64,000 bases of DNA from NCBI RefSeq assembly GCF_035989885.1, contig NZ_CP108518.1, positions 6,811,001 through 6,875,000 of the forward strand, read 5' to 3'. A program made the translations under genes and the position numbers. The notes beneath the pieces were generated by a model. The model searched no databases. It saw nothing but the letters and a program-made list of their open reading frames with translations, and was not told where the DNA came from. Below, piece after piece: positions 50,406 to 61,739 of this stretch; position 1 is the first letter of the stretch; each line of letters starts with the position of its first letter. The DNA is from Streptomyces sp. NBC_01232. GTDB lineage: Bacteria > Actinomycetota > Actinomycetes > Streptomycetales > Streptomycetaceae.

Positions 50406-51596
50406 TCACGTGCGCGCCGTCGCCGGACGGCGCAGGAGGTAGCGGGCCGCGGCCGCGACCAGGACGGCCATGCAGGCGATGAACACCAGCCCGGCCCCCT
50501 CCAGGCCGATCGGGTCCACCAGTAGCCCCACCCCGATCACCGGCACCGAGATGCCCGTGTACGCCACGACGAACAGGGCCGAGATGACGGCCGCGCGCCG
50601 GTCCGGCGGGGACGCCGCGGCCACCGCGGACAGCGCCCCGCGGAACGCCAGTCCCTGCCCGGCCCCGCCCACCACCGCGCTCGCCACCACCAGGGCCAGC
50701 AGGTCCCACCACAGCGCGCCCGCGAGCAGCGCCAGGCCGGCGAGCAGCCCCGCGCAGCCGAGCGGCAGCGACCGCCCCACCCCCACCCGGCCGACAGCCA
50801 GCTGTCCGGCGGTCGAGGCGAAGAAGGCCAGCGCGACGATCAGTCCGCTCACGGCGCGGTTGTGCACGTCCAGGGACTGCGCGAGGAAGGCGGGGCTGAC
50901 CGAGGTGAACACCCCGAACAGCGCGAAGCCCACGAAGGAGGCGATCGCCGCGGGCGCGAACACCGACCGCACCTGCGGGGGCAGGCCCGGCCGCTGCGGT
51001 CGTACGGTGCTCAGCGGTTTCCGGTCCCGTACGGTCTCGGGGAGCCGCACGAGGACGACGGCGGAGACGGCCACCAGCGCGAGGTGCACGGCGAACGGCA
51101 GGTACAGCGGCCAGGCGGCGTACTGGGCGAGCAGCCCCGCGAGCAGCGGACCGCAGCCCAGCCCGCCCATGTTGGCGGCCGTCGCAACGAAGGTGGCCCG
51201 CGAGGCGCCGCCGGGGGGCGCCAGTTCCATCACGTAGGCCGTCGCGGCCCCGGTGAACAGGCCCGCGGACAGCCCCGACAGCAGCCGGCCCGCGTACAGC
51301 CAGCCCATTCCGGTGGCGCACAGGAAGCAGACGGCGCTGGCCGCCGAGAAGGCCAGGCCGGCCAGCAGCACCGGCCGCCTGCCGACGGTGTCCGAGGCGT
51401 TGCCCGCCAGCAGCAGTACGCCGATCACCCCGAAGGCGTACACCGCGTAGACGACGGTCACCATCAGTTCGGAGAAGCCGAACTTCTCCTGGTAGAGCCC
51501 GTAGAGGGGGGTCGGCAGCGTGGTGCCGGCCATGCACACGGCGAAGACCGCCCCGCTGAGCAAGCACTGGCGCCACCCTCGGCGATCACCGTCCAT
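50406..51596 (-). CDS. MFS transporter
   Basis: A 396-residue transporter with twelve predicted helices. The motif-A loop is GNASDTVGRRPVLL (about residues 65-78), and motif-C-like sequence GLFTGAATAYVMELAPP follows. The family is that of drug and sugar-efflux MFS proteins (Bcr/CflA/AraJ type). ATG 51596. No regulator lies adjacent. The substrate is unknown. Confidence 0.87.
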   Translation of the reverse strand: MDGDRRGWRQCLLSGAVFAVCMAGTTLPTPLYGLYQEKFGFSELMVTVVYAVYAFGVIGVLLLAGNASDTVGRRPVLLAGLAFSAASAVCFLCATGMGWLYAGRLLSGLSAGLFTGAATAYVMELAPPGGASRATFVATAANMGGLGCGPLLAGLLAQYAAWPLYLPFAVHLALVAVSAVVLVRLPETVRDRKPLSTVRPQRPGLPPQVRSVFAPAAIASFVGFALFGVFTSVSPAFLAQSLDVHNRAVSGLIVALAFFASTAGQLAVGRVGVGRSLPLGCAGLLAGLALLAGALWWDLLALVVASAVVGGAGQGLAFRGALSAVAAASPPDRRAAVISALFVVAYTGISVPVIGVGLLVDPIGLEGAGLVFIACMAVLVAAAARYLLRRPATART

Positions 51597-51652
51597 GCCG
51601 CCGACGGTAACCCCGCCGCAGCGGCCCGGCGCGGCGGCCGCCGGTCCGCCTC

Positions 51653-52687
51653 TCAGGGGCGGCCCGCGTGGAGCTCCAGCGGGCCGGTGCCCGTGGCGCG
51701 GGCGGTGAGGCAGGCGGTGATCTGGCGCCGCAGGGCCGGTTTGACCAGGCCGGGGAGCTCGGCGGGGCGGACGGTGCGCCACTGGCGCAGCTCGGTCGGG
51801 TCCAGCCGGATCCGGTCGAGGACGGGGGCATCGAGGACGCCGCCGTCGTAGAGGAAGCGGATGCGGGCGGGCCGGCCGGCCTTGTGGGACCAGTTCACGG
51901 CGAGCAGGCGGCCGGGGGCGAGATCGAGACCCAGTTCCTCGTGGACCTCCCGCCGGGCGCCGGCGCGCGGGATCTCGCCGAGGTCGCTGTCGATGCCGCC
52001 GCCGGGCAGGTTCCACCGGTCAAGCCGGCCGTACGCGGGCTGGACCAGCAGGATCCGGCCGTCGGCGTCGGTGAACAGCACGCTCGCCGCGGTCACGGCC
52101 TTGGGGCGGCTGGCCCGGTGGCTGGCCGCGTCCAGGGTGCCCGAGTGCTCCAGGGCCAGGCGCCGCGCCGGGTCCAGCCCGGCCGGGGAGCCCGGCTGGG
52201 GCACGCCGTCGACGAGGTGGGCGAAGGAGCCGGTGTGCAGGGCGGCCAGGGCGGCGCGCAGCCGGGGGGCGATCCGCTCCGGCAGGGCCGCGGCGGCCTC
52301 GTCCGGTGTGAGCCAGCGCGCCTCGGTGATCTCCCCGTCGGGAAAGGTGATCGCCGCGGCCTCCTGCGGCGGGAGCGGGCCGACGAGGTGGACGTGCACG
52401 ACCAGGGAGCGGCCGAGCGGGCCGGGTGGACGCGAGTCCACCGCCAGCAGCCGGCCCGCCGGGAGGGTGAGGCCGAGCTCCTCCCGCAGCTCGCGGGCGA
52501 GCCCCTCCTCGGGGGTCTCGGTGTCCTCGACCATGCCGCCCGGAAGCTCCAGGTCCGTCTTGTACGAGGTGGTCAGTACGAGGACCCGCCCGCGGGTGTC
52601 CAGGACGATCCCGGTGGCCGCCACGAGCGGGGCGGGCACGGCTGCGTAGTGCGCGCGCACCGCATCGGGGGAGGGACGGTCGGGCAC
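51653..52687 (-). CDS. Tandem Nudix hydrolase
   Basis: A 344-residue protein with two complete Nudix domains. The first Nudix box is GGMVEDTETPEEGLARELREE (about residues 50-70, with the last E-E pair catalytic) and the second is GGGIDSDLGEIPRAGARREVHEE (about residues 227-249). Both keep REXXEE, so both may be active on nucleoside diphosphate compounds. ATG 52687 begins the protein; the spacing to the MFS gene is 56 bases. Confidence 0.88.
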   Translation of the reverse strand: MPDRPSPDAVRAHYAAVPAPLVAATGIVLDTRGRVLVLTTSYKTDLELPGGMVEDTETPEEGLARELREELGLTLPAGRLLAVDSRPPGPLGRSLVVHVHLVGPLPPQEAAAITFPDGEITEARWLTPDEAAAALPERIAPRLRAALAALHTGSFAHLVDGVPQPGSPAGLDPARRLALEHSGTLDAASHRASRPKAVTAASVLFTDADGRILLVQPAYGRLDRWNLPGGGIDSDLGEIPRAGARREVHEELGLDLAPGRLLAVNWSHKAGRPARIRFLYDGGVLDAPVLDRIRLDPTELRQWRTVRPAELPGLVKPALRRQITACLTARATGTGPLELHAGRP

Positions 52688-52768
52688 GGCGGGGCTCCTG
52701 GGGGTCGGGGCGTCGGCACGAGCACTATGCCGGGCCGTGACGCGATGCCGGGCGCCGACATGCGGGGC

Positions 52769-53392
52769 TCAGGCGCGGGCCAGCAGCAGACCGCCCATGG
52801 TGACCATGGTCGCGGCGACGAGCCCGTCCATGACCCGCCAGGCGGCCGGGCGGGCGAGGAGGCCGCTCAGCAGCCGGGCCCCGTAGCCCAGACCGGCGAA
52901 CCAGGTCAGGCTGGCCAGCCCGGCCCCGATGCCGAAGGCCCAGCGGAGGTCGCCGCGGTCGGCGGCGAGGGAGCCGAGGAGCAGCACGGTGTCCAGGTAG
53001 ACGTGCGGGTTGAGCCAGGTCATGGCCAGCGCGGTCAGCACGGCCCGGCGGGCGGACCCGGCCGTCGCCCCTTCCGAGGTGAGGGCGGCGCCCGGGACCG
53101 GACGCAGCACCCGGCGGGCGGCGAGGACTCCGTAGCAGATCAGGAATCCGCCCCCGGCCAGCCCGACCACCGTCAGGGCTGCGGGCCAGGCGGTGACGAA
53201 TGCGCCGACACCCGCGACCCCGAGGGCGATGAGCACCGCGTCGGAGACGGCGCAGATGGCGACCACGGCGAGCACCGCGTGCCGGCGCGCGCCCTGGCGG
53301 AGGACGAAGGCGTTCTGCGCGCCGATGGCGACGATGAGGGAGAGTCCGGTGCCGAAGCCGGCGAGGGCCGCGGTGACGATGCCGTAGTTCAT
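52769..53392 (-). CDS. LysE/ArgO family amino acid exporter
   Basis: A 207-residue LysE-type exporter with five to six helices. The family signature GFGTGLSLIVAIGAQNAFVLRQG is at about residues 12-34 and TWLNPHVYLDTVLL is at about 124-137. It is transcribed divergently from an ArgP/LysG-like regulator 69 bases away, the standard arrangement for lysine/arginine efflux. It probably removes excess basic amino acids. Confidence 0.92.
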   Translation of the reverse strand: MNYGIVTAALAGFGTGLSLIVAIGAQNAFVLRQGARRHAVLAVVAICAVSDAVLIALGVAGVGAFVTAWPAALTVVGLAGGGFLICYGVLAARRVLRPVPGAALTSEGATAGSARRAVLTALAMTWLNPHVYLDTVLLLGSLAADRGDLRWAFGIGAGLASLTWFAGLGYGARLLSGLLARPAAWRVMDGLVAATMVTMGGLLLARA

Positions 53393-53461
53393 GACCTCGA
53401 CCGTAGGCAGCGATGTCTGTTCAGTACAGCTAAAGATTTTTACGTACCATTAGCGCTTGTG

Positions 53462-54370
53462 ATGGACGAGCTTCCCCTGGACCAGGTGCGCACGCTGCTC
53501 GCCGTGGTGGACGAGGGCACCTTCGACGCGGCGGCGGCCGCCCTGCACGTGACCCCTTCCGCGGTCAGCCAGCGGGTCAAGGCGCTGGAGCAGCGGACCG
53601 GGCGGGTGCTGCTGATGCGGACGAAGCCGGTGCGGGCGACCGAGTCCGGGGAGGTGGTGGTCCGCTTCGCCCGGCAGCTGGCCCGGCTGGAGCGCGACGC
53701 GCGCGCCGAGCTGGGCATGGCGGACGGAATGGGTCCGGTGCGGCTGCCGATCGCCGTGAACGCGGACTCCCTCTCCACCTGGTTCCTGCCCGCGCTGACG
53801 CGGGTGCCGCAGGATCCCCCGGTCTGCATCGAGCTCCACCGCGAGGACGAGTCGCACACGACGGCCCTGCTGCGGGAGGGGCAGGTGATGGCGGCGGTGA
53901 CCTCCTCGCCCGACCCGGTGGCCGGGTGCAGCGTACGGATGCTGGGCCTGGCCCGGTACCTGCCGACGGCGAGCCCCGCGTTCGCGGCCCGCCACCTGAC
54001 GGGGGATCCCGAGCGGGACCTGCGACGGGCGCCGACGATCGTGTTCGACCGCAAGGACGACCTCCAGGACGCCTATGTCCGCGGGCTGACGGGGGACGGG
54101 GCGGCCGGTGCGGGGCCGGTGCGGCACTACATACCGACGTCGGAGGGGTTCCGCGACGCGGTGGTCGCGGGCCTGGGGTGGGGGCTGGTGCCGGAGCAGC
54201 AGTCGGCGCCCCTGGTACGGACGGGGGAGCTGGTACTGCTGGAGCCGCTGCGCCCGATGGACGTGCCCCTCTACTGGCAGCAGTGGAAGCTCGACTCGCC
54301 GGTTCTGGCGATGGTCGCGGACGTGATCGCAGCGGCGGCCCGGGAGTCGCTGCGCAGCCCTGCGGCCTGA
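53462..54370 (+). CDS. LysR family regulator, ArgP/LysG-like
   Basis: A 302-residue ArgP-type regulator. The helix-turn-helix is AVVDEGTFDAAAAALHVTPSAVSQRVKALEQRTG (about residues 14-47), and the effector domain begins with LPIAVNADSLSTWFLPAL, characteristic of ArgP/LysG. The ATG at 53462 is immediately preceded by an in-frame GTG (53459) that could also start the protein. The intergenic stretch AAAGATTTTTACGTACCATTA, AT-rich for this genome, probably carries overlapping promoters and the operator for the divergent exporter. Confidence 0.9.
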   Translation: MDELPLDQVRTLLAVVDEGTFDAAAAALHVTPSAVSQRVKALEQRTGRVLLMRTKPVRATESGEVVVRFARQLARLERDARAELGMADGMGPVRLPIAVNADSLSTWFLPALTRVPQDPPVCIELHREDESHTTALLREGQVMAAVTSSPDPVAGCSVRMLGLARYLPTASPAFAARHLTGDPERDLRRAPTIVFDRKDDLQDAYVRGLTGDGAAGAGPVRHYIPTSEGFRDAVVAGLGWGLVPEQQSAPLVRTGELVLLEPLRPMDVPLYWQQWKLDSPVLAMVADVIAAAARESLRSPAA

Positions 54371-54400
54371 TGGGCGGCACCAGCGCCTAAGCTGCCGACC

Positions 54401-54793
54401 ATGGAGTCCTACACGATCGGCCAGGCGGCGCGGCTGCTCGGCGTCAGCGTCGACACGGCCCGGCGCTGGGCCGATGCCGACCGGTTCCCCACCCACAGGG
54501 AGGGCACGCGACGGATGGTGGAGGGGCCCGACCTGGCCGCGTTCTGCGTGGAGGTCGCGCAGGAGGGCGCCGAGGGCGAGGAGGCCCCGCACACCTCGGC
54601 GCGCAACGCCTTCCCGGGCATCGTCACCGGGGTGAAGCTGGGTACGGTCGACGCCCAGGTGGAGATCCAGGCAGGGCCGCACCGCATCGTGTCGCTGCTG
54701 ACGCGGGAGGCGGTGGAGGAGCTCGGACTGGAAGTGGGCGCGCGGGCCACGGCGAGGGTGAAGTCGACGAGCGTGTTCATCGACCGGGTCTGA
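54401..54793 (+). CDS. HTH and TOBE (molybdopterin-binding-like) domain protein
   Basis: A 130-residue protein. Residues 1-45 are a MerR/excisionase-like helix-turn-helix (YTIGQAARLLGVSVDTARRWADADRFPTH), and residues about 65-130 are a TOBE/Mop domain (SARNAFPGIVTGVKLG...VSLLTREAVEELGL). Such proteins bind molybdate or tungstate and may regulate molybdate uptake; no transport genes are nearby. It starts 30 bases after the ArgP-like gene. Confidence 0.87.
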   Translation: MESYTIGQAARLLGVSVDTARRWADADRFPTHREGTRRMVEGPDLAAFCVEVAQEGAEGEEAPHTSARNAFPGIVTGVKLGTVDAQVEIQAGPHRIVSLLTREAVEELGLEVGARATARVKSTSVFIDRV

Positions 54794-54976
54794 GACACGC
54801 TCAGGAGCCTTCGGCCGGACGGGTCCGGCCGGGGACGTCCGGCCGGGGACGGCGCGGGCGGTCGGCGGTGAGTGCGGCCGGCGGCGGTGAGAGCAGCCGG
54901 TGGCGGTGAGCCCGGACGGAGGCGCTCCGGTGGCGATGGCAGACTGGCCGCTGATCCGCCGAAGGGGAGTACGCCG

Positions 54977-56065
54977 TTGTCCATGTTCAGCAACCTGCGC
55001 CGGGTCGTGCGCCGCAGCTACCGGCGGGCCGTCGACCTCAGTCACCCGGCCCGCTCCCCGCTCGGCAGCGCGGTGGTCAACTGCGTGATCTACCGCGACG
55101 GCGTACGGCAGGACGACTGCGCCGAGGTCGAGGAGGCGCTGCGCCGGGTCCGCAAGACGGGTGACGGCTTCGTCTGGATCGGCCTGCACGAGCCGGCGAC
55201 GTCGGAGCTGGCCGGGCTGGCCGAGTTGTTCGGCCTGCACCCCCTCGCCGTCGAGGACGCCGTCAACGCGCACCAGCGACCCAAGGTCGAGCGCTACGAC
55301 GACACGCTCTTCTCCGTCTTCAAGACCGTGCGCTACGTGGAGCACGAGGAGCTGACGGCGACCAGCGAGGTGGTGGAGACCGGCGAGCTGATGGCCTTCA
55401 CCGGCCAGGACTTCATCATCACCATCCGGCACGGCGGCCGCGGCACCCTGGGCCCGGTCCGCGAGGAGCTGGAGGCGGCCCCGGACCAGCTGGGACACGG
55501 ACCCGCGGCGGTCCTGCACGCCATGGCCGACCATGTGGTCGACGACTACGTGGCCGTCACGGACGCGGTGCAGAACGACATCGACGCCGTCGAGACCGCC
55601 GTGTTCAGCGAGGACGGCGGCCGCGGCGACGCCGGCCGGATCTACCAGCTCAAGCGCGAACTCCTGGAGCTGCGCCGGGCGGTGGGCCCGCTGAGCCGCC
55701 CGCTCCAGCAGCTGGCCACGCAGCCGATACCGGTCATCCCGCCGGAGACCCGCGCGTATTTCCGCAACGTGGCGGACCATCTGACCCGGGCGACGGAGCA
55801 GATCGGCGCCTACGACAACCTCCTCGACTCCATCCTCCAGGCCCACCTCGCGCAGGTGACCGTCGCCCAGAACGAGGACATGCGCAAGATCACGGCGTGG
55901 GCGGCGATCGTCGCCGTACCGACCATGGTCTGCGGGGTGTACGGCATGAACTTCGACCACATGCCCGAACTGCACTGGACCTACGGCTACCCGCTCGTCC
56001 TCGGCGTCATGGCGCTCGCCTGCTTCGTCATCCACCGGGGCTTCCGGCGCAACGGCTGGCTCTGA
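54977..56065 (+). CDS. corA: Magnesium/cobalt transporter CorA
   Basis: A 362-residue CorA protein. A large cytoplasmic alpha/beta domain is followed by two C-terminal helices with the GMN selectivity motif (YGMNFDHMPEL, about residue 325). The start is probably TTG 54977, seven bases after AAGGGGAG; the ATG two codons later is the alternative. It forms a pentameric channel taking up Mg2+ and perhaps Co2+. Confidence 0.93.
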   Translation: MSMFSNLRRVVRRSYRRAVDLSHPARSPLGSAVVNCVIYRDGVRQDDCAEVEEALRRVRKTGDGFVWIGLHEPATSELAGLAELFGLHPLAVEDAVNAHQRPKVERYDDTLFSVFKTVRYVEHEELTATSEVVETGELMAFTGQDFIITIRHGGRGTLGPVREELEAAPDQLGHGPAAVLHAMADHVVDDYVAVTDAVQNDIDAVETAVFSEDGGRGDAGRIYQLKRELLELRRAVGPLSRPLQQLATQPIPVIPPETRAYFRNVADHLTRATEQIGAYDNLLDSILQAHLAQVTVAQNEDMRKITAWAAIVAVPTMVCGVYGMNFDHMPELHWTYGYPLVLGVMALACFVIHRGFRRNGWL

Positions 56066-56121
56066 CCGGACGCGGGCATTCCCTGGGGTGCGCACGGGTA
56101 TTGAGCTGTCGTCAGCTCTGG

Positions 56122-56136
56122 TAGTAAAGTTTCCTA
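56122..56136. promoter_or_regulatory. Palindromic operator upstream of the chitosanase gene
   Basis: TAGTAAA-G-TTTCCTA, an inverted repeat with six of seven pairs matching, lies 39 bases before the GTG start in an AT-rich island. Palindromes of this kind are known upstream of Streptomyces chitosanase genes, where the ROK-family repressor CsnR binds; assignment to CsnR is inferred. Confidence 0.6.
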
Positions 56137-56174
56137 ACGAAGCTGGGACGCCTCAACCACCCGATGGAGGCCTT

Positions 56175-57011
56175 GTGTTCACCCCCCACCGCAAGATGCT
56201 GGCGATCGGCGCGCTGCTCGGCACCGCGCTGATCGCCGTTCCCGTCGCCGCCCATGCCACCGCAGCTCCCGCCCCCACGGCGGGGACGGCGGTGGCGGCG
56301 GCCGCAGGGCTCGACGATCCGGCGAAGAAGGAGATCGCCATGAAGATCGTCTCCAGTGCGGAGAACTCCTCGCTGGACTGGAAGGCGCAGTACAAGTACA
56401 TCGAGGACATAGACGACGGCCGTGGCTACACGGCCGGCATCATCGGCTTCTGTTCCGGCACCGGAGACATGCTCGACCTCGTCGAGTACTACACGCAGAT
56501 CAAGCCGGGCAACGTCCTCGCCAAGTACCTCCCCGCCCTGCGCCGGGTCGACGGAAGCGACTCGCACGCCGGCCTCGACCCGAACTTCACCAAGGACTGG
56601 GCGAAGGCGGCCCAGGACGCCGAGTTCAGGAAGGCGCAGGACCACGAGCGGGACCGGGTCTACTTCAACCCGTCCGTGAGCCAGGGCAAGGCCGACGGGG
56701 TCGGTGTGCTCGGCCAGTTCATCTACTACGACGCCATCGTCATGCACGGCGACGGCACCGACTCCACCAGCTTCCGCAACATCCGCAAGCGGGCCCTGTC
56801 CAAGGCCAAGCCCCCGTCCCAGGGCGGCAACGAGACCGCGTACCTCAACGCGTTCCTCGACGCCCGGGTCTGGGCGATGAAGCAGGAGGAGGCGCACAGC
56901 GACACCAGCCGGGTCGACACCGCGCAGCGGGTCTTCCTGAAGAAGGGCAACCTGAACCTCAATACGCCGCTCGACTGGAAGGTCTACGGGGACTCCTTCC
57001 ACATCGGCTGA
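56175..57011 (+). CDS. Secreted chitosanase, glycoside hydrolase family 46
   Basis: A 278-residue secreted enzyme. The signal peptide covers about residues 1-33 (RKMLAIGALLGTALIAVPVAAHATA). The catalytic glutamate lies in SSAENSSLDW (about residue 59) and the catalytic aspartate in IEDIDDGRGYTAGIIGF (about residue 77), matching the GH46 pattern. The end is WKVYGDSFHI. GGAGG lies four bases ahead of the GTG. It hydrolyses chitosan outside the cell. Expression is probably repressed through the palindrome upstream and induced by chitosan oligomers. Confidence 0.93.
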   Translation: MFTPHRKMLAIGALLGTALIAVPVAAHATAAPAPTAGTAVAAAAGLDDPAKKEIAMKIVSSAENSSLDWKAQYKYIEDIDDGRGYTAGIIGFCSGTGDMLDLVEYYTQIKPGNVLAKYLPALRRVDGSDSHAGLDPNFTKDWAKAAQDAEFRKAQDHERDRVYFNPSVSQGKADGVGVLGQFIYYDAIVMHGDGTDSTSFRNIRKRALSKAKPPSQGGNETAYLNAFLDARVWAMKQEEAHSDTSRVDTAQRVFLKKGNLNLNTPLDWKVYGDSFHIG

Positions 57012-57423
57012 CGAACGAACTGCCGCGAACCGGGGGCGAAATCCTCCCTTCTGTCCCCGGTCGCGGCGGCCCAGGCTGCAGTGAGGTAACGATCCGTGAG
57101 GCGGTCGAGCCGCTTCCCGCAGGGCGGCTCCGCGAACGCCCCGGACATTGCGGTCTTTTCGCCACCCGCGAGCGGTCCTGCGCCTCAGGGCAGGACTTCC
57201 GTCCCCCCTGAACACGGCCTGTTTCGTCACGCCTTGTGGTCAATGGCGATCCATGGGTGTCAAGTGACGTCAGGTACCAGAGGGTTTGGCAGGAGAAGCG
57301 AAGGAAAGTTCCCATTCCGGCGGGTTGTGAACTCGCTTGACCGCGCCGTAAAGGGGGCATAAGTTCTGCCCCGGCTTGCTCCACCAGGACGGGCCGAACC
57401 AACCGTCCTCTGGGGGGACCCTC
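57012..57423. other. Intergenic region, 412 bases
   Basis: Between the chitosanase and the DUF805 gene. It is less GC-rich from about 57230 to 57360. One 88-codon frame (57096-57362) has no ribosome binding site or motif and is judged chance. It presumably holds the promoter for the DUF805 gene. No terminator hairpin with a convincing stem was found. Confidence 0.5.
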
Positions 57424-57777
57424 ATGAACCACTACACCGATGTCCTGAAGAAGTACGCCGTCTTCTCCGGCCGCGCGCGCCGCCAGGAGTACTGGATGTT
57501 CACCCTCTTCCAGGTGGCCGTCGTCATCGTCCTCGCGATCATCGACGCCGTCATCGGCGCCAGCTCGATCATCGTCGGCCTGTACGTCCTCGGCACCCTG
57601 GTCCCCACCCTGGCGGTCACCGTCCGTCGTCTGCACGACCTCGGCAAGTCCGGCGCCTGGTACTTCATCGCCTTCGTCCCCTTCATCGGTGGCATCTGGC
57701 TGCTCGTCCTGACCGCCACCGCCGGTCAGCCGCAGCCGAACCAGTACGGCCCGGACCCCAAGGTCCTCGCCGCCTGA
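57424..57777 (+). CDS. DUF805 domain membrane protein
   Basis: A 117-residue protein with three to four helices. The family signature FSGRARRQEYWMFTLFQ is at about residues 14-30, with VRRLHDLGKSGAWYF at about 67-81. A GGGGGG stretch precedes the ATG. DUF805 proteins are small inner-membrane proteins of unknown function, sometimes called YhaH. Confidence 0.9.
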   Translation: MNHYTDVLKKYAVFSGRARRQEYWMFTLFQVAVVIVLAIIDAVIGASSIIVGLYVLGTLVPTLAVTVRRLHDLGKSGAWYFIAFVPFIGGIWLLVLTATAGQPQPNQYGPDPKVLAA

Positions 57778-57812
57778 TTCGCGGTACAGGCCTGATCAGG
57801 GCCGAAATGCCT

Positions 57813-57851
57813 GAGCGCCGCCCCGGCCGGGAACAGCCGGGGGCGGCGCTC
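57813..57851 (+). terminator. Terminator after the DUF805 gene
   Basis: GAGCGCCGCCCC and its complement form a 12-base-pair stem around a 15-base loop, 36 bases after the stop. Confidence 0.8.
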
Positions 57852-57948
57852 TCGCCTTTTCCGGGGTCCGCCGGCGCCCGCGTGACACGCGTCTCCCGGA
57901 CTGGCGGCAGGGGGCTGTCCAGACCGGCCCGATCACGAGATATCTTGA

Positions 57949-60219
<2,271 letters not shown>

Positions 60220-60259
60220 TGCCCGCAGCCGTACCCACGCGTCCCTGACGGCGTGATCC

Positions 60260-60299
60260 GCTCCGCCCCGGCCGGCCCCGTGCCCGGCCGGGGCGGAGC
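60260..60299 (+). terminator. Terminator after icd
   Basis: A perfect 16-base-pair stem (GCTCCGCCCCGGCCGG with its complement) around an eight-base loop, 40 bases after the stop. Confidence 0.85.
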
Positions 60300-60445
60300 C
60301 GTGTCCGGGCACGGGCCGCTTCGGGGCAGGGGCTTCAGAGGTCTGCCGGCCGGGGAGCGGGCCCTGCGCTAGCGTTCGGATCCGTGACACCCGGGTGTGC
60401 CCCTGCGGGCGGGCCGGGGCTTCGCCGAAACGCTCTGGGGGTTCC

Positions 60446-61222
60446 GTGGCACGCCGTTCCGACACGTCCTGCGCCGGCATCGGGTGCGCCGGGCTCCTGC
60501 TCGTGCTGTTCGTCCTGCCCGCGGTCGGCTACCTGCTGGCGGTACCGCTGGCCCTGCCCGATCTGCTGGCGGAGCAGTCGCCGCCGCAGCAGCTGAACGG
60601 CTTCGGCCAGTACCTGATCGTGTATGCCGTGCCGGTCGTCGTGGCCCTGCTGGTGGCGGTGTTCGCGAGCCGCCGCCGGACCGGCCCCCGGTGGCTGGTC
60701 CCGGCGCGGGCGGCCGCGCTGCTCCTCCTGGTGGCCGGGGCGCTGTGGTGGACGGAAGGCAGGGTCGGCGACCACCCGGTGTGGAACGTCCGGGCCACGG
60801 CCGAGAGCCTGGCCGCCGGACTCGTGGCACTCGCCTTCGTCGTGGCGGTCCGCCGGTGGGACTCCTCCCGCGGCGGCCCGCGCGTCGCCGCCCAGGTCCA
60901 GCGGCCGGCCCCTGGGGAGATCTGGCTGGCCATGGTGCCGCTGCGCGAGGATCCGGCGCGGCAGCTGAGGCACTACTGCGTGGTGCTGGCCGTCCACGAG
61001 GGCCACGCGGAGGTCGCCCAGATCACCACCAAGGACAAGGGCGGGCGCGGCGACCACATCCCGATGCCGAACGACGGCTGGGACAAGGCCTCCGGCCGCG
61101 CCCACTGGGTGGAGTTCGGGCGGCCGCCGCGCCGGGTCGACTACGGGATGTTCCTCAAGTCCCGGCCGCAGGGGCGCTGCCCGGCGCCGGTGTGGCGCCG
61201 GCTCAGCCGGGAGCTGGGCTGA
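60446..61222 (+). CDS. Membrane protein with C-terminal MazF/PemK-like domain
   Basis: A 258-residue protein. Four hydrophobic helices lie at about residues 12-36, 53-74, 80-97 and 112-132. The C-terminal about 110 residues begin PGEIWLAMVPLRED, then YCVVLAV and EVAQITTKDKG. This follows the order of MazF/PemK toxins (G-E/D-I-W start, a central R-x-VVVV strand and a P/Q-I-T-T strand). The usual EqGxRP catalytic arginine context is altered (RQLRHYCVV). GTG 60446 follows GGGGG. There is no antitoxin gene adjacent. It may be a membrane-tethered RNase or a domain with a new role. Confidence 0.7.
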   Translation: MARRSDTSCAGIGCAGLLLVLFVLPAVGYLLAVPLALPDLLAEQSPPQQLNGFGQYLIVYAVPVVVALLVAVFASRRRTGPRWLVPARAAALLLLVAGALWWTEGRVGDHPVWNVRATAESLAAGLVALAFVVAVRRWDSSRGGPRVAAQVQRPAPGEIWLAMVPLREDPARQLRHYCVVLAVHEGHAEVAQITTKDKGGRGDHIPMPNDGWDKASGRAHWVEFGRPPRRVDYGMFLKSRPQGRCPAPVWRRLSRELG

Positions 61223-61241
61223 GGTCTGCGGCCCGCAGGGG

Positions 61242-61739
61242 TCAGAGCCGGTGGATGCGCTCCTGCTCGAAGGCCAGGGGGGACCGCCCGGCCGCCAGGA
61301 TGCGCAGCCCCGGGGCCACCGCCAGCAGGTTCCGCAGCCAGGCCAGGGCGTCCGGGCCGAGCTGCTCCGCGCCGTCCAGGACGAGCAGCATGTCGCGTTC
61401 GGCCAGCCACGACGCGGCGTTCACCGTGCCGCACGGCTGTGCGGGCATGCCGGGTACGCCGACCAGCTCGGCCGTCAGTTCGCGGACGCCGTAGCCGCCG
61501 TGGAGCGGGTTCATGGCGACGACGGACACCCCGTCGTAGAAGTTGGACGCGATCCGCCGCGCGATCTCCCGTACCAGCAGGCTCCGAGGCTCTCGGAACG
61601 CCCCCGCCACGGTCAGCACGCGCCCCCGCCGGACGGCGGTGAGCAGACGCGACATCTCGGCGGACGTCGCCGGCAGCTGCGCGGCCGACCCCTTTTCCCT
61701 CATCGGCCCGGCGTTCCCCATGGCCCAGGATTCCCTCAT
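61242..61739 (-). CDS. Stand-alone degenerate NB-ARC/AfsR-type ATPase fragment
   Basis: About 165 residues resembling the NB-ARC part of AfsR/SARP or LuxR-type regulators. The P-loop position reads VAGAFREPRSLLVREIARRI, without GxxxxGK(S/T), while the Walker B strand (MLLVLDGAEQLGPDALAWL) and sensor strand (GLRILAAGRSPLAFEQERIHRL) are kept. It lacks the DNA-binding and tetratricopeptide parts. The start is uncertain: the ATG 61739 has GGGGGGC upstream, and further ATG/TTG codons exist up to 61772. It could be a gene remnant or a small regulator; convergent with the MazF-like gene, 19 bases apart. Confidence 0.55.
   Translation of the reverse strand: MRESWAMGNAGPMREKGSAAQLPATSAEMSRLLTAVRRGRVLTVAGAFREPRSLLVREIARRIASNFYDGVSVVAMNPLHGGYGVRELTAELVGVPGMPAQPCGTVNAASWLAERDMLLVLDGAEQLGPDALAWLRNLLAVAPGLRILAAGRSPLAFEQERIHRL

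Noticed and set aside
48157..51576. A long open frame on the - strand over gap and part of the MFS gene
   Set aside because: The opposite strand encodes an unmistakable GAPDH and phospholipase D, and the MFS gene lies in another frame.
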